A stretch of 64,000 nucleotides of DNA from Desulfurococcus sp. (GCA_026626905.1 JAPNUX010000003.1:1-64000); one strand, 5' to 3'; positions 7,997 to 17,660 are shown, counted from the first letter of the stretch. Notes: generated by a model from the letters alone, not told the origin. Program-made: numbers and translations.

Positions 7997-8083
7997 AGCT
8001 TACTCCACCTTCACTGAGCACGCCAGCTAGATATAGAGGTTTAACACGTATTATATATTAATAAGAGCGGGGAGCCTGCAAGA

Positions 8084-8788
8084 GTGAGGGAATTGCAGAA
8101 GAACCTGTGGATTGAGAGGAAGAGGAAGTTCTGGCTTAGACTATGGGAGGACCTAGAGATAGGATACCTAGATAAGGATCTCCTTCCTCTACTAGTAGTC
8201 CTAAATACCGAGGAGAAGATATACACCATGAGTAGCTGTAGCGGCAGGATATCAGCAAGCGACTCGGAGACTCCTTGGAGCAGGAGCCTGGATTCCACAG
8301 TCATTTTCAAAAAGCATACCCCAATAGTATTAGAGGAAGTGCTTAAGCTCTACGAGATACCAGTCTACAGGAGGATATGGCTTAATGTAACCGGGCCTAT
8401 AATCCACTTATCGACAGCGGATCTAGCAACAGCAGTTAAAGTATTAAGGATTGCAAGAGCAAGCGGCTACAAGCATAGCGGTATCCTAAGTATCAGTAGA
8501 AGTAAAGGGGTTATTGTAGAGCTTACAACAGGCATCTATCTCTCCCTGCTCTTAAGAACTAGAGACACTGATATAGTTAAGCAGAGTGAGCTCAGCAGAG
8601 TAACCCAGTTAGTCAATGAAACCCTCTACGAAGGAAAGAAGAAGCTTTCAATACTATACGTGGAGCTAAAGAAAATTCTACCGTGGAGCCTCGACGAATA
8701 TGTTGTAAGATACCTTGAGGAGAGAAGGATAAGAGTACATGAGAGGAACCCTATAGATGTCTTCGAAGAGCTCTCTAAAAGCATATAA
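8084..8788 (+). CDS. taw3: tRNA wybutosine-synthesis methyltransferase TYW3/Taw3
   Basis: A 234-residue protein of the TYW3 family, recognised by the SSCSGRIS motif near residue 50 and the STADLATAVKVLRIARASGYKHSGI segment in the middle. In archaea it methylates the tricyclic 4-demethylwyosine-type base at position 37 of tRNA-Phe in the wyosine pathway, using S-adenosylmethionine. It starts at GTG 8084. The next gene begins close to or inside its 3' end, suggesting cotranscription of two tRNA-related genes. Confidence 0.88.
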   Translation: MRELQKNLWIERKRKFWLRLWEDLEIGYLDKDLLPLLVVLNTEEKIYTMSSCSGRISASDSETPWSRSLDSTVIFKKHTPIVLEEVLKLYEIPVYRRIWLNVTGPIIHLSTADLATAVKVLRIARASGYKHSGILSISRSKGVIVELTTGIYLSLLLRTRDTDIVKQSELSRVTQLVNETLYEGKKKLSILYVELKKILPWSLDEYVVRYLEERRIRVHERNPIDVFEELSKSI

Positions 8789-8825
8789 AAATCAACAAGA
8801 GAATCAAGTGCAAGTGGTGGGCTCA

Positions 8826-9152
8826 GTGGAGCAGATTGGAGTAGAAGAATTCAAGAAGATTGATCTAAGAGTAGGATTTGTTAAATCGGCAGAAAGAATC
8901 CCCGGTAGCGAGAAACTTATTAAACTAGTAGTGGATTTAGGTGAGCTAGGTGAGAGAGTAGTAATTGCAGGCTTAGGTAAATGGTATCAACCCGAGGAAT
9001 TCCAGGGTAAACACGTAGTAGTTGTCGCCAACTTAAAGCCTAAGAGAATGATGGGCTATGAAAGCCAGGGGATGCTGCTAGCCACAGATACAGAACCCCC
9101 AGTACTAGCAACAGTTGAAAAACCAGTTAAACCCGGCTCGAAACTTCTCTAG
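8826..9152 (+). CDS. metG2: Methionyl-tRNA synthetase C-terminal (beta) tRNA-binding protein
   Basis: A stand-alone EMAP-II-like OB-fold: EEFKKIDLRVGFVKSAERIPGSEKLIKLVVDLGE and MGYESQGMLLATD are the classic tRNA-binding domain signatures. In many archaea this domain is a separate subunit that binds tRNA for methionyl-tRNA synthetase. GTG 8826 follows GGTGGG at a good distance and gives 108 residues, the usual length. The frame is open back to ATG 8757, inside taw3, so a longer form cannot be excluded. The catalytic MetG gene is not in this window. Confidence 0.85.
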   Translation: MEQIGVEEFKKIDLRVGFVKSAERIPGSEKLIKLVVDLGELGERVVIAGLGKWYQPEEFQGKHVVVVANLKPKRMMGYESQGMLLATDTEPPVLATVEKPVKPGSKLL

Positions 9153-9277
9153 AAGCCCCTAGAGTTGTTTACAGCCGCTTGAATTGATTAAGCAGTAGTT
9201 AAAAACCTCCTGGAGTCTAACGTGTTTTACGATGGCTTGATTTTCATTGAATACACGCCTATACTTCTAGAGATCCT

Positions 9278-10660
9278 TCAGCTAGTTGAAGCAGCTAATC
9301 GCTCCAGGTACTTCTTGTAGCTTATCATCTTTGAGAGAGCGTGGACAGCTCGCTCAGGTGACGGGTATGCTGGTATGTTGTGTCTATTCAGGTATTTTAT
9401 AGCCTCATAAGTGTCCTCGCCACCTACGAAGCCTGCTAGAGTTGTCTTGTCTATTTTCTCGGTCTCATAGAACTCTACGATCGCCTTAGCTAGATCCCGA
9501 GGGTCTAGTACTGCCGTCCTACAGTACAGTATGACAATATTATCGATTTCATCCGATTCATGCGCTATCTTTAACGCGTTAATATAGTTCTCGACTACCG
9601 CCTGGCCTGTTAAATCTACAGGATTCTTAGGACTACCGAACCAGGGCATTACTGATTTAAACTTCTCTTTTAGCTCTGGGCTTGGGTCAAGCAGCTTTAC
9701 GCCGCTTAGTTCTGCAGCATCGGTTGCGAGTACTCCGACACCGCCGCCATTAGTTATAATAATCGTGTTCTCGCCTCTTGGTAGTGGCTGGGTTGCGAAA
9801 GCTCTCGCTACATCGAACATTTCTTCAACCGTGTAAGCTCTTATCACGCCAGCCTGCTTGAATGCTGCCTCGTAGAGGCTATCGCTTCCAGCTAGGCTAC
9901 CGGTATGGCTTGCTGCAGCTGCCGCTCCTCTCATGCTTCTTCCAGCTTTCACTATGATCACGGGTTTCTTCGCGGTAACCCTTCTCATTCCCTCAACGAA
10001 CTTCTGGCCTTGCCCAGGTTTCAGTCCCTCAAGGTATACTGTTATAACAGCTGTATTAGGGTCGTCGGCCAGGTACTCTGAGAGCTCTACGACATCTAAG
10101 TCAGCCATGTTTCCAACGCTCAGGAGTGCTGAAATACCTATTTCATTCATTATTGTCCAGCCCATTAACGCTATTCCGAGAGCACCGCTCTGCGAGATCA
10201 ATGCTATATTACCTCTGGAAACCTCCAGTGGCCCGAATGTAGCATTAATACTGGAGGGAGTGTAGACGTAGCCGAAGATGTTGGGGCCGAGAATTCTCAT
10301 TCCATACTTTCTAGCGGTTTCTACAATCCTATTCTCGAGGTCTACATTGCCGACTTCAGAGAATCCTGAGGTTATCACGACGGCTACTTTAACACCCTTC
10401 CTGCCGGATTCCTCGATAACCTCAGGTACAGCGTTGGCTGGGACAGATATTATAACTACGTCGACTTCATCTGGAACATCGAGTATCGAGGGATAAGCCT
10501 TGTACCCTAGTATCTCCTCGGCTTGAGGGTTTATAGGGTATACTTTACCTTGGAACCCGTACCCCTTTATATTTCTGAGGATAACGTGACCTATTTTCCT
10601 CGGGTCACGGCTGGCTCCTACTACAGCTATGCTTCTAGGCTTAAACAATTCTTTAACCAT
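9278..10660 (-). CDS. acdA: ADP-forming acetyl/acyl-CoA synthetase, alpha subunit
   Basis: A 460-residue protein with the CoA-binding fold first (FKPRSIAVVGASRDPRKIGHVILRN), then succinyl-CoA-ligase-like domains with ALISQSGALG and the phosphohistidine segment AASHTGSLAG near residue 255. The enzyme makes acetate or another acid plus ATP from the acyl-CoA, ADP and phosphate, the main energy step when these archaea ferment peptides or sugars. It stands alone; the matching ATP-grasp beta subunit is not next to it. A second alpha with its beta lies at 52441-54548. It starts at ATG 10660. Confidence 0.92.
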   Translation of the reverse strand: MVKELFKPRSIAVVGASRDPRKIGHVILRNIKGYGFQGKVYPINPQAEEILGYKAYPSILDVPDEVDVVIISVPANAVPEVIEESGRKGVKVAVVITSGFSEVGNVDLENRIVETARKYGMRILGPNIFGYVYTPSSINATFGPLEVSRGNIALISQSGALGIALMGWTIMNEIGISALLSVGNMADLDVVELSEYLADDPNTAVITVYLEGLKPGQGQKFVEGMRRVTAKKPVIIVKAGRSMRGAAAAASHTGSLAGSDSLYEAAFKQAGVIRAYTVEEMFDVARAFATQPLPRGENTIIITNGGGVGVLATDAAELSGVKLLDPSPELKEKFKSVMPWFGSPKNPVDLTGQAVVENYINALKIAHESDEIDNIVILYCRTAVLDPRDLAKAIVEFYETEKIDKTTLAGFVGGEDTYEAIKYLNRHNIPAYPSPERAVHALSKMISYKKYLERLAASTS

Positions 10661-10695
10661 AGCGGCATCACCGATTAGGGTTAAACTCCCACCTC

Positions 10696-11274
10696 CTATT
10701 TAAAGAGTAGACTTTTTATTAGAGTCTTAAACTCCTTTAATTCAACTTTATAGGTATGGTTGTATATCTCTATAAACGCGTAGCTTCCTCTCCAAGCGCT
10801 TCCAGGGAATACAGTGTTCTCCAGCACACGTGGGGTTACGCATGAACCGGCTACTACGAGTAGAGGTTTTACCTCCTGGATTATCCTTCTAACGGTATCA
10901 CTGTAAACGCTACAGTACTCTACTCCCGGCTTATATGTTGCCAGAACATCTACCTTAACTCTCCCAGGGTATATGGGGATGACACCTAAGCCCATTACCC
11001 TATATCCTTCTAGCTCGACTACTCTGCTTTCCAGCAACCCATTATAGTTCTTTAGTGACTGAGCGATTGATGCATCATCAAGCCTTCCGAGAACTCCGAG
11101 TACTCTAATACCACACTCCTCTACAAGCCATTTGATGATGCCTGGTGATACTGTGTCGCCTAGTAGCAGGATCGTGTTGGCGTTTAATACACGTGAAGCT
11201 ATGCAGAGAAGTCTTGAGAGGCTTCTAGACCCTCGTAGATCGTGGACGGCGATTAATCTGAGGTTTCCAGTCAA
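10696..11274 (-). CDS. Divergent metallophosphoesterase-like protein
   Basis: A 192-residue protein with an eroded calcineurin-type phosphoesterase pattern. HDLRG stands where D-x-H-G is usual, LLLGDTVSPG matches the GD motif, and GRLDD replaces the GN-x-D/H motif. Late His pairs are not evident. A compact alternating alpha/beta order agrees with the fold. Loss of metal ligands suggests weak or no phosphoesterase activity. Its TTG start overlaps the stop of the upstream nucleotidyltransferase-like gene (TTGA), so the two are translationally coupled. Confidence 0.5.
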   Translation of the reverse strand: MTGNLRLIAVHDLRGSRSLSRLLCIASRVLNANTILLLGDTVSPGIIKWLVEECGIRVLGVLGRLDDASIAQSLKNYNGLLESRVVELEGYRVMGLGVIPIYPGRVKVDVLATYKPGVEYCSVYSDTVRRIIQEVKPLLVVAGSCVTPRVLENTVFPGSAWRGSYAFIEIYNHTYKVELKEFKTLIKSLLFK

Positions 11275-12284
11275 GCCTGCTGCACCGGGGCGATTAACCC
11301 TTTCTCCTCGATAACCCCTACTAGAATCCTACACTCACCTCTGCTACACTGTAGAAGTCCTCGAGTAAAAGCTTTTCCACCCTCGTAGAGCAGGGGTATG
11401 TAGAGGGATTCAAAGCTCTCAACAAACAATATATCTGCTGGGGGAACGACTCCCCTGATAACTTTATACCTGTCAACTCTACTTCGGGAGGGGTAGTTTA
11501 ACGCCTCAACACCTCCTGCAAGTGATACTTCAGCTTCAATAACTCCGAGAGTCTTAAAGAATCTCTCACTCGCTGATAGACCGTGGACTCCACTACTATA
11601 TATAATAGAGTATTCTCTTCCATTGAAGACCCCGCGCCTCCAGTTCCTCTGGAGTGCTATAGCCTGCTTTAAGGTTAAACCCGTCCTCTCGGAGACTCTA
11701 ACCGCCCACTCGTAAAGCCTGCCTCCAGTTAGAGGCTTGAATATATCCTTGTTCTCGGAGATTCCTTCAAGCAGGTCTACAGCCATCCTCCACCCGTAGA
11801 CTACTAAGTCTATGTCACTACGCTCAGGATTATGGATGCCTGGGAGAAGTGAGCCGGTAACTCCTAGCTCATTTAAACTCCCTGTTAAATCACCCAGGTA
11901 GCTGTACATTCTAGCTGCACTGGCTTCAAGAATGTCTCTGGGAGAGCTAATTATCTCCATGAAGCGTTCAACCGGGTTGTATACTCTTACAACGTGAGCT
12001 CTAGGAGCGTAGGGGAGAACTGCATCATAGTAGGGCACGTAGATCCTCCAAGGTGTCCCCTCGTAGATTTCTTTCACTTCATACCATTTAACAAGCCTCT
12101 CTAGAGGAAGCCCTTGAAAGACCCACTGAGATGATCTTGTGCTGAGAGGACAGTACTTCACGTAGCCTATGAATCCACAGCTTAAATGCCTCTCGCCGGC
12201 TACAACGAAAAAGCAGTTATTGTACAACCTGAGATAGTAGTGGTCGAGTACCCTGTGAAACTCTTCCTGCACAGTGAACCCCAA
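11271..12284 (-). CDS. Predicted nucleotidyltransferase
   Basis: A 337-residue protein with a Pol-beta-type nucleotidyltransferase core near residues 140-165: GVTGSLLPGIHNPERSDIDLVVYG, matching the GS-x(n)-SDxD catalytic pattern. The N-terminal 130 residues include a His/Cys-containing part (ERHLSCGFIGYVKYCPLS). Similar archaeal proteins (COG1665-like) have no established substrate. It starts at TTG 12284 and is coupled to the metallophosphoesterase-like gene behind it. It is divergent from the HAD gene at 12333. Confidence 0.7.
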   Translation of the reverse strand: MGFTVQEEFHRVLDHYYLRLYNNCFFVVAGERHLSCGFIGYVKYCPLSTRSSQWVFQGLPLERLVKWYEVKEIYEGTPWRIYVPYYDAVLPYAPRAHVVRVYNPVERFMEIISSPRDILEASAARMYSYLGDLTGSLNELGVTGSLLPGIHNPERSDIDLVVYGWRMAVDLLEGISENKDIFKPLTGGRLYEWAVRVSERTGLTLKQAIALQRNWRRGVFNGREYSIIYSSGVHGLSASERFFKTLGVIEAEVSLAGGVEALNYPSRSRVDRYKVIRGVVPPADILFVESFESLYIPLLYEGGKAFTRGLLQCSRGECRILVGVIEEKGLIAPVQQA

Positions 12285-12332
12285 TGATGTTTAAAGTAAG
12301 AGGGCTTCAATAATTATTAGTGGTGGCCTGCT

Positions 12333-13013
12333 GTGAAAGCGATTGCAGTAGCCTTAGATTACGATGGAGTCCTCGTTGACAGCTATAAGGGCGTCCCAGT
12401 ATTCTACACAGAGGATCTTCCATCCCTAAGTAGCGTAAGCTACGATTACGCTAAACGCCTCCTCTACATCGAGTATCTCGCCGAGGGGCTCGGGCTGCTG
12501 AGAGAAGACATATGGTTTAAATTCATACCCGGCTTAACGAGTAGCATGCTCGACGAGCTAATATCAAGGTACTGGGAGCGGAGGATCGAGTACTCGACTA
12601 GCCTCCCGGGATCCAGGCATGCTCTCGAGAAGCTCAGCTCTATGAACATCAGTGTATACCATGTTGGGTACAGGGATGATATATACGGGTTGAAAGAGCA
12701 TAGGATTGAAAGCGACGGCTTCACAAGGTACTTTAGAGAAATCTACGTTGTCGGCGAGAACACGTCTTCAAGACTTCACGCGCTCCTAGAGATACTCGGA
12801 GGCCACGATGTAGTCATCTACGTGGATGACAAGCCGTTAAATCTAGCAGTAGTAGAAGCAGGCTTGAGAGACGAGCTTAAAGGTAGAGTTATCCTCGTTA
12901 AGCACAACTTTAAACCACCCTATAGCCCGGCGTGGGTAGGCCCCCATGGTGAATACATAGAAGTCAGCAATCTACTCGATGTAGTGAGGCTTGTAAAGAA
13001 GCAGGCTGGCTAG
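12333..13013 (+). CDS. HAD-superfamily hydrolase
   Basis: A 226-residue haloacid-dehalogenase-like protein. Motif I is DYDGVLVDS near residue 9, motif IV is YVDDKPLN near 165, and a helical cap lies between residues 30 and 85. Motif II is unusual: VYHVGYRDD stands where a Ser/Thr is expected. The likely substrate is a phosphorylated metabolite, but nothing in the sequence names it. It starts at GTG 12333 and overlaps pncB tail to tail by 4 bases. Confidence 0.7.
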   Translation: MKAIAVALDYDGVLVDSYKGVPVFYTEDLPSLSSVSYDYAKRLLYIEYLAEGLGLLREDIWFKFIPGLTSSMLDELISRYWERRIEYSTSLPGSRHALEKLSSMNISVYHVGYRDDIYGLKEHRIESDGFTRYFREIYVVGENTSSRLHALLEILGGHDVVIYVDDKPLNLAVVEAGLRDELKGRVILVKHNFKPPYSPAWVGPHGEYIEVSNLLDVVRLVKKQAG

Positions 13014-14188
13014 TCTAGTATCTCAGGCTCTGGTAGTTCTCTCAGCTGCTCTATCACGTATCTTCTAATATCGTTTAGGCTTGGTAGCTTCCGGGTTAAC
13101 TTGCCGTCCTCTAGATACTTCTCTAGTAGAGGAGTATATCCTTCTGGAACTCCTTCAGGCTTCTCCATTAGCGTGACCACATCGTTTAATCCAGGCCTCT
13201 TCCTGTAAACCTGCTTAGCGCCTGGTAGCTTCCCTCTCTTCGTGACAGGCTTCCACTCACCATCCTCGTATACCTCAACGATATCCGCGCTTATATCCAC
13301 GCTGACCGGCATTGCTATGCTAGTTCCTACTCCGAATGCATCCACGATATCCTTCAACCTGGCGATCTCCTTCTCGCTGAGCCCGCCGCTTACAACTATC
13401 TTGACATGCTTGAAGCCGTGTATATCGAGGGTCCATCTAACCTCCTCTACAATCTGCCTCATGTCTCCACGCCTGCTGCTCGGGGTATCGAGTCTTACAC
13501 CGTAGAGCCTGCTACCTAGGAGCCTGGCTGCCCTTAAAGCCTCCTCGCGTTCATCTAGGAAGGTGTCAACTAGCATTATCCTTGGTACGTCTTGCTCGAC
13601 TACTTCATCGAAGGCCTTCCAGGCTTCACCTTGATCCCCGAAGACTATGATTAATGCGTGAGGCATGGTTCCAGACGGCTTTAAGCCGAGGTATCTTTCA
13701 CTTAAAACGCCTGAGACAGCGTCGACGCCACCTATGTATGCTGCTCGATCAGCCATTGGAGCTATTGCTGGATGAATAGCTCTCAAGCCGAAGAATAATA
13801 CTGTTTTATCCATGGCCAGCCTCTTGATGCGGGCAGCTTTACTCGCTATGCTCGAGTAGTGTCTTAGGATGCCTAGGATTGGAGTCTCATATAATGCGAA
13901 GTCATCATAGTAGCCTTCGATTATAAGTAGTGGTTCTTTGGCCTTAAACAACGTGCCCTCCGGCATCGAGTATACTGTCACAGGCTTATCTTTCAGCAGG
14001 TATAGTACTTCCTCGAGGCCAGCGTAGACAGCCCACTCGTACCCTTTAGGTAGCTTCATAGCATGAAACTCCATTCTCACCTTTCTTCTAATACCCTTAG
14101 CCTTAAGGATCCTATGGGTTCTCTCAAAGTATATGTCTGTAGCATCCCCCCTTAGTATCTCCTCCTCACTAGCAATGTAGAGCTTCAA
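13010..14188 (-). CDS. pncB: Nicotinate phosphoribosyltransferase
   Basis: A 392-residue archaeal-type nicotinate phosphoribosyltransferase. It has the N-terminal [13 protein letters not shown] segment, [27 protein letters not shown] in the middle, [19 protein letters not shown], and the phosphate-binding [10 protein letters not shown] with FGVGTSI near residues 270-295. It joins nicotinate and PRPP to give nicotinate mononucleotide, for NAD salvage. The start is TTG 14188. It lies 2 bases after yjbQ on the same strand, so they are probably one transcript. Confidence 0.9.
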   Translation of the reverse strand: MKLYIASEEEILRGDATDIYFERTHRILKAKGIRRKVRMEFHAMKLPKGYEWAVYAGLEEVLYLLKDKPVTVYSMPEGTLFKAKEPLLIIEGYYDDFALYETPILGILRHYSSIASKAARIKRLAMDKTVLFFGLRAIHPAIAPMADRAAYIGGVDAVSGVLSERYLGLKPSGTMPHALIIVFGDQGEAWKAFDEVVEQDVPRIMLVDTFLDEREEALRAARLLGSRLYGVRLDTPSSRRGDMRQIVEEVRWTLDIHGFKHVKIVVSGGLSEKEIARLKDIVDAFGVGTSIAMPVSVDISADIVEVYEDGEWKPVTKRGKLPGAKQVYRKRPGLNDVVTLMEKPEGVPEGYTPLLEKYLEDGKLTRKLPSLNDIRRYVIEQLRELPEPEILD

Positions 14189-14190
14189 GG

Positions 14191-14616
14191 CTACTCACCT
14201 ATAACTGTCACAATAACTTCTCTCGTGGAGCGGGGGCCATCCATCTCCACGAAGAACACGTTCTGCCAGGTCCCCCTAGCTATCCTACCCTCTACTACTG
14301 GAAGTATTCTCTCAGCACCGATTATTGCTGAACCTATATGGGCGTGGGCATTATCATCTATAAGGTTGTGCCTCCACCTTCTGCTCCCGGGCTCAGTTAG
14401 ATCTTTAAGCTTATCAATAATATCATTGATTAAGCCTTCCTCATTCTCATTGAGTACTATGGCTGCTGTAGCATGAGGGGCGTGAACAACTACGATTCCA
14501 TTGCGTACACCAGACTTTCCTACAGCCTCCTCTACTATACTGGTGATATCAATTAACTGGAATTTCTCTCTAGTCGAGAACCTGGCGACATGATGGTATA
14601 CCTTCAATAAGACCAC
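14191..14616 (-). CDS. yjbQ: YjbQ/UPF0047 family protein
   Basis: A 141-residue single-domain protein with family signatures [20 protein letters not shown] near residues 43-62, RRWRHN near 80, [12 protein letters not shown] near 90 and [16 protein letters not shown] near 113. The conserved His residues suggest a metal site. Bacterial members have been linked to thiamine-phosphate synthase side activity, but the true role is uncertain. The frame opens at GTG 14616; TTG 14607, just after GGGTGGT, is an equally good start. Confidence 0.85.
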   Translation of the reverse strand: MVLLKVYHHVARFSTREKFQLIDITSIVEEAVGKSGVRNGIVVVHAPHATAAIVLNENEEGLINDIIDKLKDLTEPGSRRWRHNLIDDNAHAHIGSAIIGAERILPVVEGRIARGTWQNVFFVEMDGPRSTREVIVTVIGE

Positions 14617-14700
14617 CCTGTTAGCACACTAGATTCTAAAATATTGTAATCGGGTTAAGTTAAAATAAGGATTAAGGTATACTGAAACATGGTGGTGTAA

Positions 14701-15276
14701 TTGGTGGATGAATGGTGGCGTAGGAGGAGGAGAACTTACTGGGATGAAGACGTATTCGAGGAGTTTGACAAGATATTCGAGGAAATGGAGAGAACTATGT
14801 GGGAGCTTATGAGGAGGTTCACCAGAGGATTCACGGAAGAAGACTTCAAGAGGCTGGAGAAAGAGCTTGAGAAACAAGGAGTTACACCATACATCTACGG
14901 CTTCAGTATAACAATAGGGCCTGATGGAAGACCACTAATAAAGGAGTTCGGTAACGTGAGGAGAGTACACGGTAAACCCGTTATAACAGAGGAGAGAGAG
15001 CCGTTAATTGATGTCTTTGAATCTAAGGATGAAATTACAGTTATAGCTGAGATACCTGGTGTAGACAAGGATAAAATCGATGTTAAAGTACTAGAGGATG
15101 GAAGTACACTAGTGATAAGTGCAAGCGATACTAATAGAAGATACTATAAGGAGGTGGAGCTCCCCGCTAGAGTAGACCCCTCCTCAGCGAAAGCATCGTA
15201 TAAAAATGGTGTACTAGAGGTTAAACTGAAGAAGGCTGCTGGAGAGCGGAGAGGAGTCAAGATAAGCGTCGAGTAG
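14701..15276 (+). CDS. hsp20: Small heat-shock protein (Hsp20/alpha-crystallin)
   Basis: A 191-residue protein with a charged, Trp-rich N-terminal arm (about residues 1-70) and an alpha-crystallin domain at about 98-180 (EPLIDVFESKDEITVIAEIPGV ... KASYKNGVLEVKLKK). It ends in a VKISV stretch resembling the I-x-I/V tail used for oligomer assembly. It should act as an ATP-independent holdase for unfolding proteins. Start is TTG 14701 or GTG 14704. It is divergent from yjbQ, with an AT-rich promoter region at 14640-14690. Confidence 0.9.
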   Translation: MVDEWWRRRRRTYWDEDVFEEFDKIFEEMERTMWELMRRFTRGFTEEDFKRLEKELEKQGVTPYIYGFSITIGPDGRPLIKEFGNVRRVHGKPVITEEREPLIDVFESKDEITVIAEIPGVDKDKIDVKVLEDGSTLVISASDTNRRYYKEVELPARVDPSSAKASYKNGVLEVKLKKAAGERRGVKISVE

Positions 15277-15315
15277 TTTTTTAGCGCCTAGCTTACAGGC
15301 CCCTGGGATCCTCTC

Positions 15316-15837
15316 ATGCTAGTCGGAGTTATCAGCGACACGCATGACAATATTAGTGCAACTAGGAGGGTTATCAACGAGCTGTTAAAACAGGGTGTTG
15401 AACTAGTAATTCACCTCGGGGATGTAGTAAGCCCATTCACGTTAAAATACATGAGGGAGGCTGCTGGAAACCTAAAGTTCATTATCATCAAGGGAAATAA
15501 TGATGGAGATGTATACATGCTTAGCAAGCTCTCAGAAAGCTACGGCTGGAGGTTCTACGATGGATTAACCATCATAGAGCTGGATGGCAGGAGGATACTG
15601 GCTATGCACGGCTACGGGGATACATTAACCGTGGAAGGCTTAGTTAACAGTCTAGCAGGCTCTACAGGAGTGGATGGAGTCCTCTACGGGCATACCCATA
15701 GAGCTAGGCTAGAGCATGTCGGCGGCAAACTGATTCTAAACCCCGGCGAGGTATGCGGCTATCTAACTGGTAGATCCACCTATGGACTAATTGATACTAG
15801 AACCATGAAAGCGAATATAATTACTCTTGAATCATAG
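15316..15837 (+). CDS. MJ0936/YfcE-type metallophosphodiesterase
   Basis: A 173-residue calcineurin-like phosphoesterase with all metal motifs intact: ISDTHDN at residues 6-12, HLGDVV near 35, KGNNDGD near 58, MHGYGD near 98 and YGHTHRA near 119. Family members hydrolyse phosphodiesters or cyclic nucleotides with Mn or Ni; the natural substrate is not known. Its intact motifs contrast with the eroded relative at 10696-11274. It stands between hsp20 and the uridine phosphorylase gene on the same strand. Confidence 0.85.
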   Translation: MLVGVISDTHDNISATRRVINELLKQGVELVIHLGDVVSPFTLKYMREAAGNLKFIIIKGNNDGDVYMLSKLSESYGWRFYDGLTIIELDGRRILAMHGYGDTLTVEGLVNSLAGSTGVDGVLYGHTHRARLEHVGGKLILNPGEVCGYLTGRSTYGLIDTRTMKANIITLES

Positions 15838-15869
15838 CATGATGAGTATACAGGTAAAGGGTGTAGGCT

Positions 15870-16727
15870 ATGAGCGAGAGGCTTAAGAGTGCAAGCCGCC
15901 CTGAAAGCGGAGAGGGCAGACAGTACCATCTGCAAGTTAAACCTGGTGATGTAAGCCGGTACATCCTCCTGCCAGGGGACCCCGAGCGGGTTCCATGGAT
16001 AGCTAGCTTCTGGGATAAATCATGGCTGGTCGCTAAGCACAGGGAGTACGTGACTTACAGCGGCTACTATCATGGAGTCTTCATATCAGCAACTAGCACA
16101 GGTATAGGTGCTCCAGCTACTGCAATAGCTGTTGAAGAGCTGGCAAGGGTAGGCGGGGACACGTTCATCAGGGTGGGTACTACAGGTGCTCTTAAACGCG
16201 AGATCAGTGTTGGAGACCTGGTGATTTCGACTGGAGCAGTGAGGCTTGAAGGCACGAGTAGGCACTACGCGATACCAGAATACCCTGCTGTTGCAAACTA
16301 TGATGTAGTCTTAGCTCTAATAGAGGCGGCTGAGACTCTTGGAGTTAGATACCATGTAGGGTTAACAGCTAGCAGTGATAGCTTCTACGTGGGCCAGGAG
16401 AGACCTGGATTCAAGGACTACCTACCTCCCTTCCAGAAAGGCTTAATCTCGTATCTTAGAAGCATGAACGTGTTGAACTTTGAGATGGAGGCTTCAATAA
16501 TATTCACACTTGCCAGCATCTACGGGTTGAGAGCTGGAGCTGTCTGCGCAGCTGTAGCTAACAGGGAGACAGAGGAGTTCGTAGTCAACGCTGGTGTTGA
16601 AGACGCTATAAGAGTAGCGAACGAGGCTGTCAGAATACTAAGTGAATGGGATGAAGAAGCTAAGAGGAAGGGGAAGAAGCATATTACTGCATCAATAATA
16701 AAGAATGCTGGTAGAGGAGGAAGCTGA
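15870..16727 (+). CDS. udp: Uridine phosphorylase-like nucleoside phosphorylase
   Basis: A 285-residue member of the PNP/UDP family. YILLPGDPERVPWIA is the N-terminal phosphate-binding loop, followed by TSTGIGAPATAIAVEEL, RVGTTGAL near residue 108, SSDSFYVGQ and NFEMEASIIFTLA, the sugar-binding segment. It splits uridine (or a related nucleoside) with phosphate into base and ribose 1-phosphate. The next gene, a PfkB kinase, starts immediately after its stop, so the sugar phosphate may be passed on to it. It starts at ATG 15870. Confidence 0.85.
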   Translation: MSERLKSASRPESGEGRQYHLQVKPGDVSRYILLPGDPERVPWIASFWDKSWLVAKHREYVTYSGYYHGVFISATSTGIGAPATAIAVEELARVGGDTFIRVGTTGALKREISVGDLVISTGAVRLEGTSRHYAIPEYPAVANYDVVLALIEAAETLGVRYHVGLTASSDSFYVGQERPGFKDYLPPFQKGLISYLRSMNVLNFEMEASIIFTLASIYGLRAGAVCAAVANRETEEFVVNAGVEDAIRVANEAVRILSEWDEEAKRKGKKHITASIIKNAGRGGS

Positions 16728-17660
16728 TTGAGTAGTAGCTGGAAGCCACTTCATGTTAGCATAGGCAACTTCAACATAGATATAGCACTATACATTGATA
16801 GAATACCAGGCTTAGACGAGGATGTTCTGGCAAGAAGTATAGATGTAAGGCCTGGAGGAGCTGCTACAAACTACGCTGTAGCAGTAGCACGCTACGGCCA
16901 CCATGCAACACTAGTAGCCTCTGTCGCAGACAGCCCGCTAGTGAGAGAAAGCCTCGACATCCTAAGAGAGCTGGGAGTCAACTTGCATTTGAAACATGTG
17001 AACGCTCACCCTGGAATGGTCGTGATACTCGTCTACTCTAATAGCGCTCGGTCAATGATAACTAGCCCGGGAGCAAACGCGTATCTCACGCCAGGCGAAG
17101 TAGAGCAGAGCCTACTGGATTCAGCAAGCGTGGTTCACATGGCTACAATACCCCCTGGGAAAGCCCTTGAAGCTGCAAGAAGAGTTAGAGAAGCCCTGGT
17201 CACCTACGACCCGGGGAGGCATGCTAGAGCATCTTGGAGCGAGTTGCGTAGCCTGCTAGAGCATGTAGACGTATTCTTCATGAATAGAAGAGAGTACAAG
17301 GAACTAGCTAGTAAAACCAGCATCAAGGAGATATTCGATCTAGGTGTTGAAACAGTAGTGGTAAAACTAGGCGAGAAGGGTGCTGTAGCCCTCACAAGAG
17401 ATGGGGGAATATACCATGCGTACGTTAAGCCTCAGGGAGAACCAGTTGACTCCACGGGGGCGGGCGACGCCTTCGACGCCTTCTATAATGCATCATACAT
17501 AGATACTAAGAGCGTGGTGGAAGCACTTAAACACGGAGTTTCAGCTGGAGCACTAAAAACACTCTGCGAGGGTAGCCTGTTGACATGCTGGAGTAGAGAT
17601 CTATTCAATAAGCACTTAGAGTCAACAGTGATCAGAGAAGTCGAGGAAATACCTGAATGA
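16728..17660 (+). CDS. PfkB/ribokinase-family sugar or nucleoside kinase
   Basis: A 310-residue PfkB kinase. It has an N-terminal RPGGAATNYAVAVARYG, DYDPGRH in the middle, and the C-terminal anion hole and catalytic base DSTGAGDAFDAF near residue 240. Its TTG start abuts the udp stop. Archaeal PfkB enzymes include a ribose-1-phosphate kinase of the pentose bisphosphate route for nucleosides; a phosphorylase partner makes that idea attractive here, but ribokinase or a nucleoside kinase are equally possible from sequence alone. Confidence 0.8.
   Translation: MSSSWKPLHVSIGNFNIDIALYIDRIPGLDEDVLARSIDVRPGGAATNYAVAVARYGHHATLVASVADSPLVRESLDILRELGVNLHLKHVNAHPGMVVILVYSNSARSMITSPGANAYLTPGEVEQSLLDSASVVHMATIPPGKALEAARRVREALVTYDPGRHARASWSELRSLLEHVDVFFMNRREYKELASKTSIKEIFDLGVETVVVKLGEKGAVALTRDGGIYHAYVKPQGEPVDSTGAGDAFDAFYNASYIDTKSVVEALKHGVSAGALKTLCEGSLLTCWSRDLFNKHLESTVIREVEEIPE

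Noticed and set aside
8757-8825. Extended N-terminus of the MetRS beta-like protein from ATG 8757
   Set aside because: The extra 23 residues lie in the taw3 3' end and have no family match; GTG 8826 has a better ribosome-binding site and gives the usual length.
15839-15904. C/D-box-like ATGATGA (15839) and CTGA (15901) around the uridine phosphorylase start
   Set aside because: The element overlaps the coding start, is too long and has no internal C'/D' pair.
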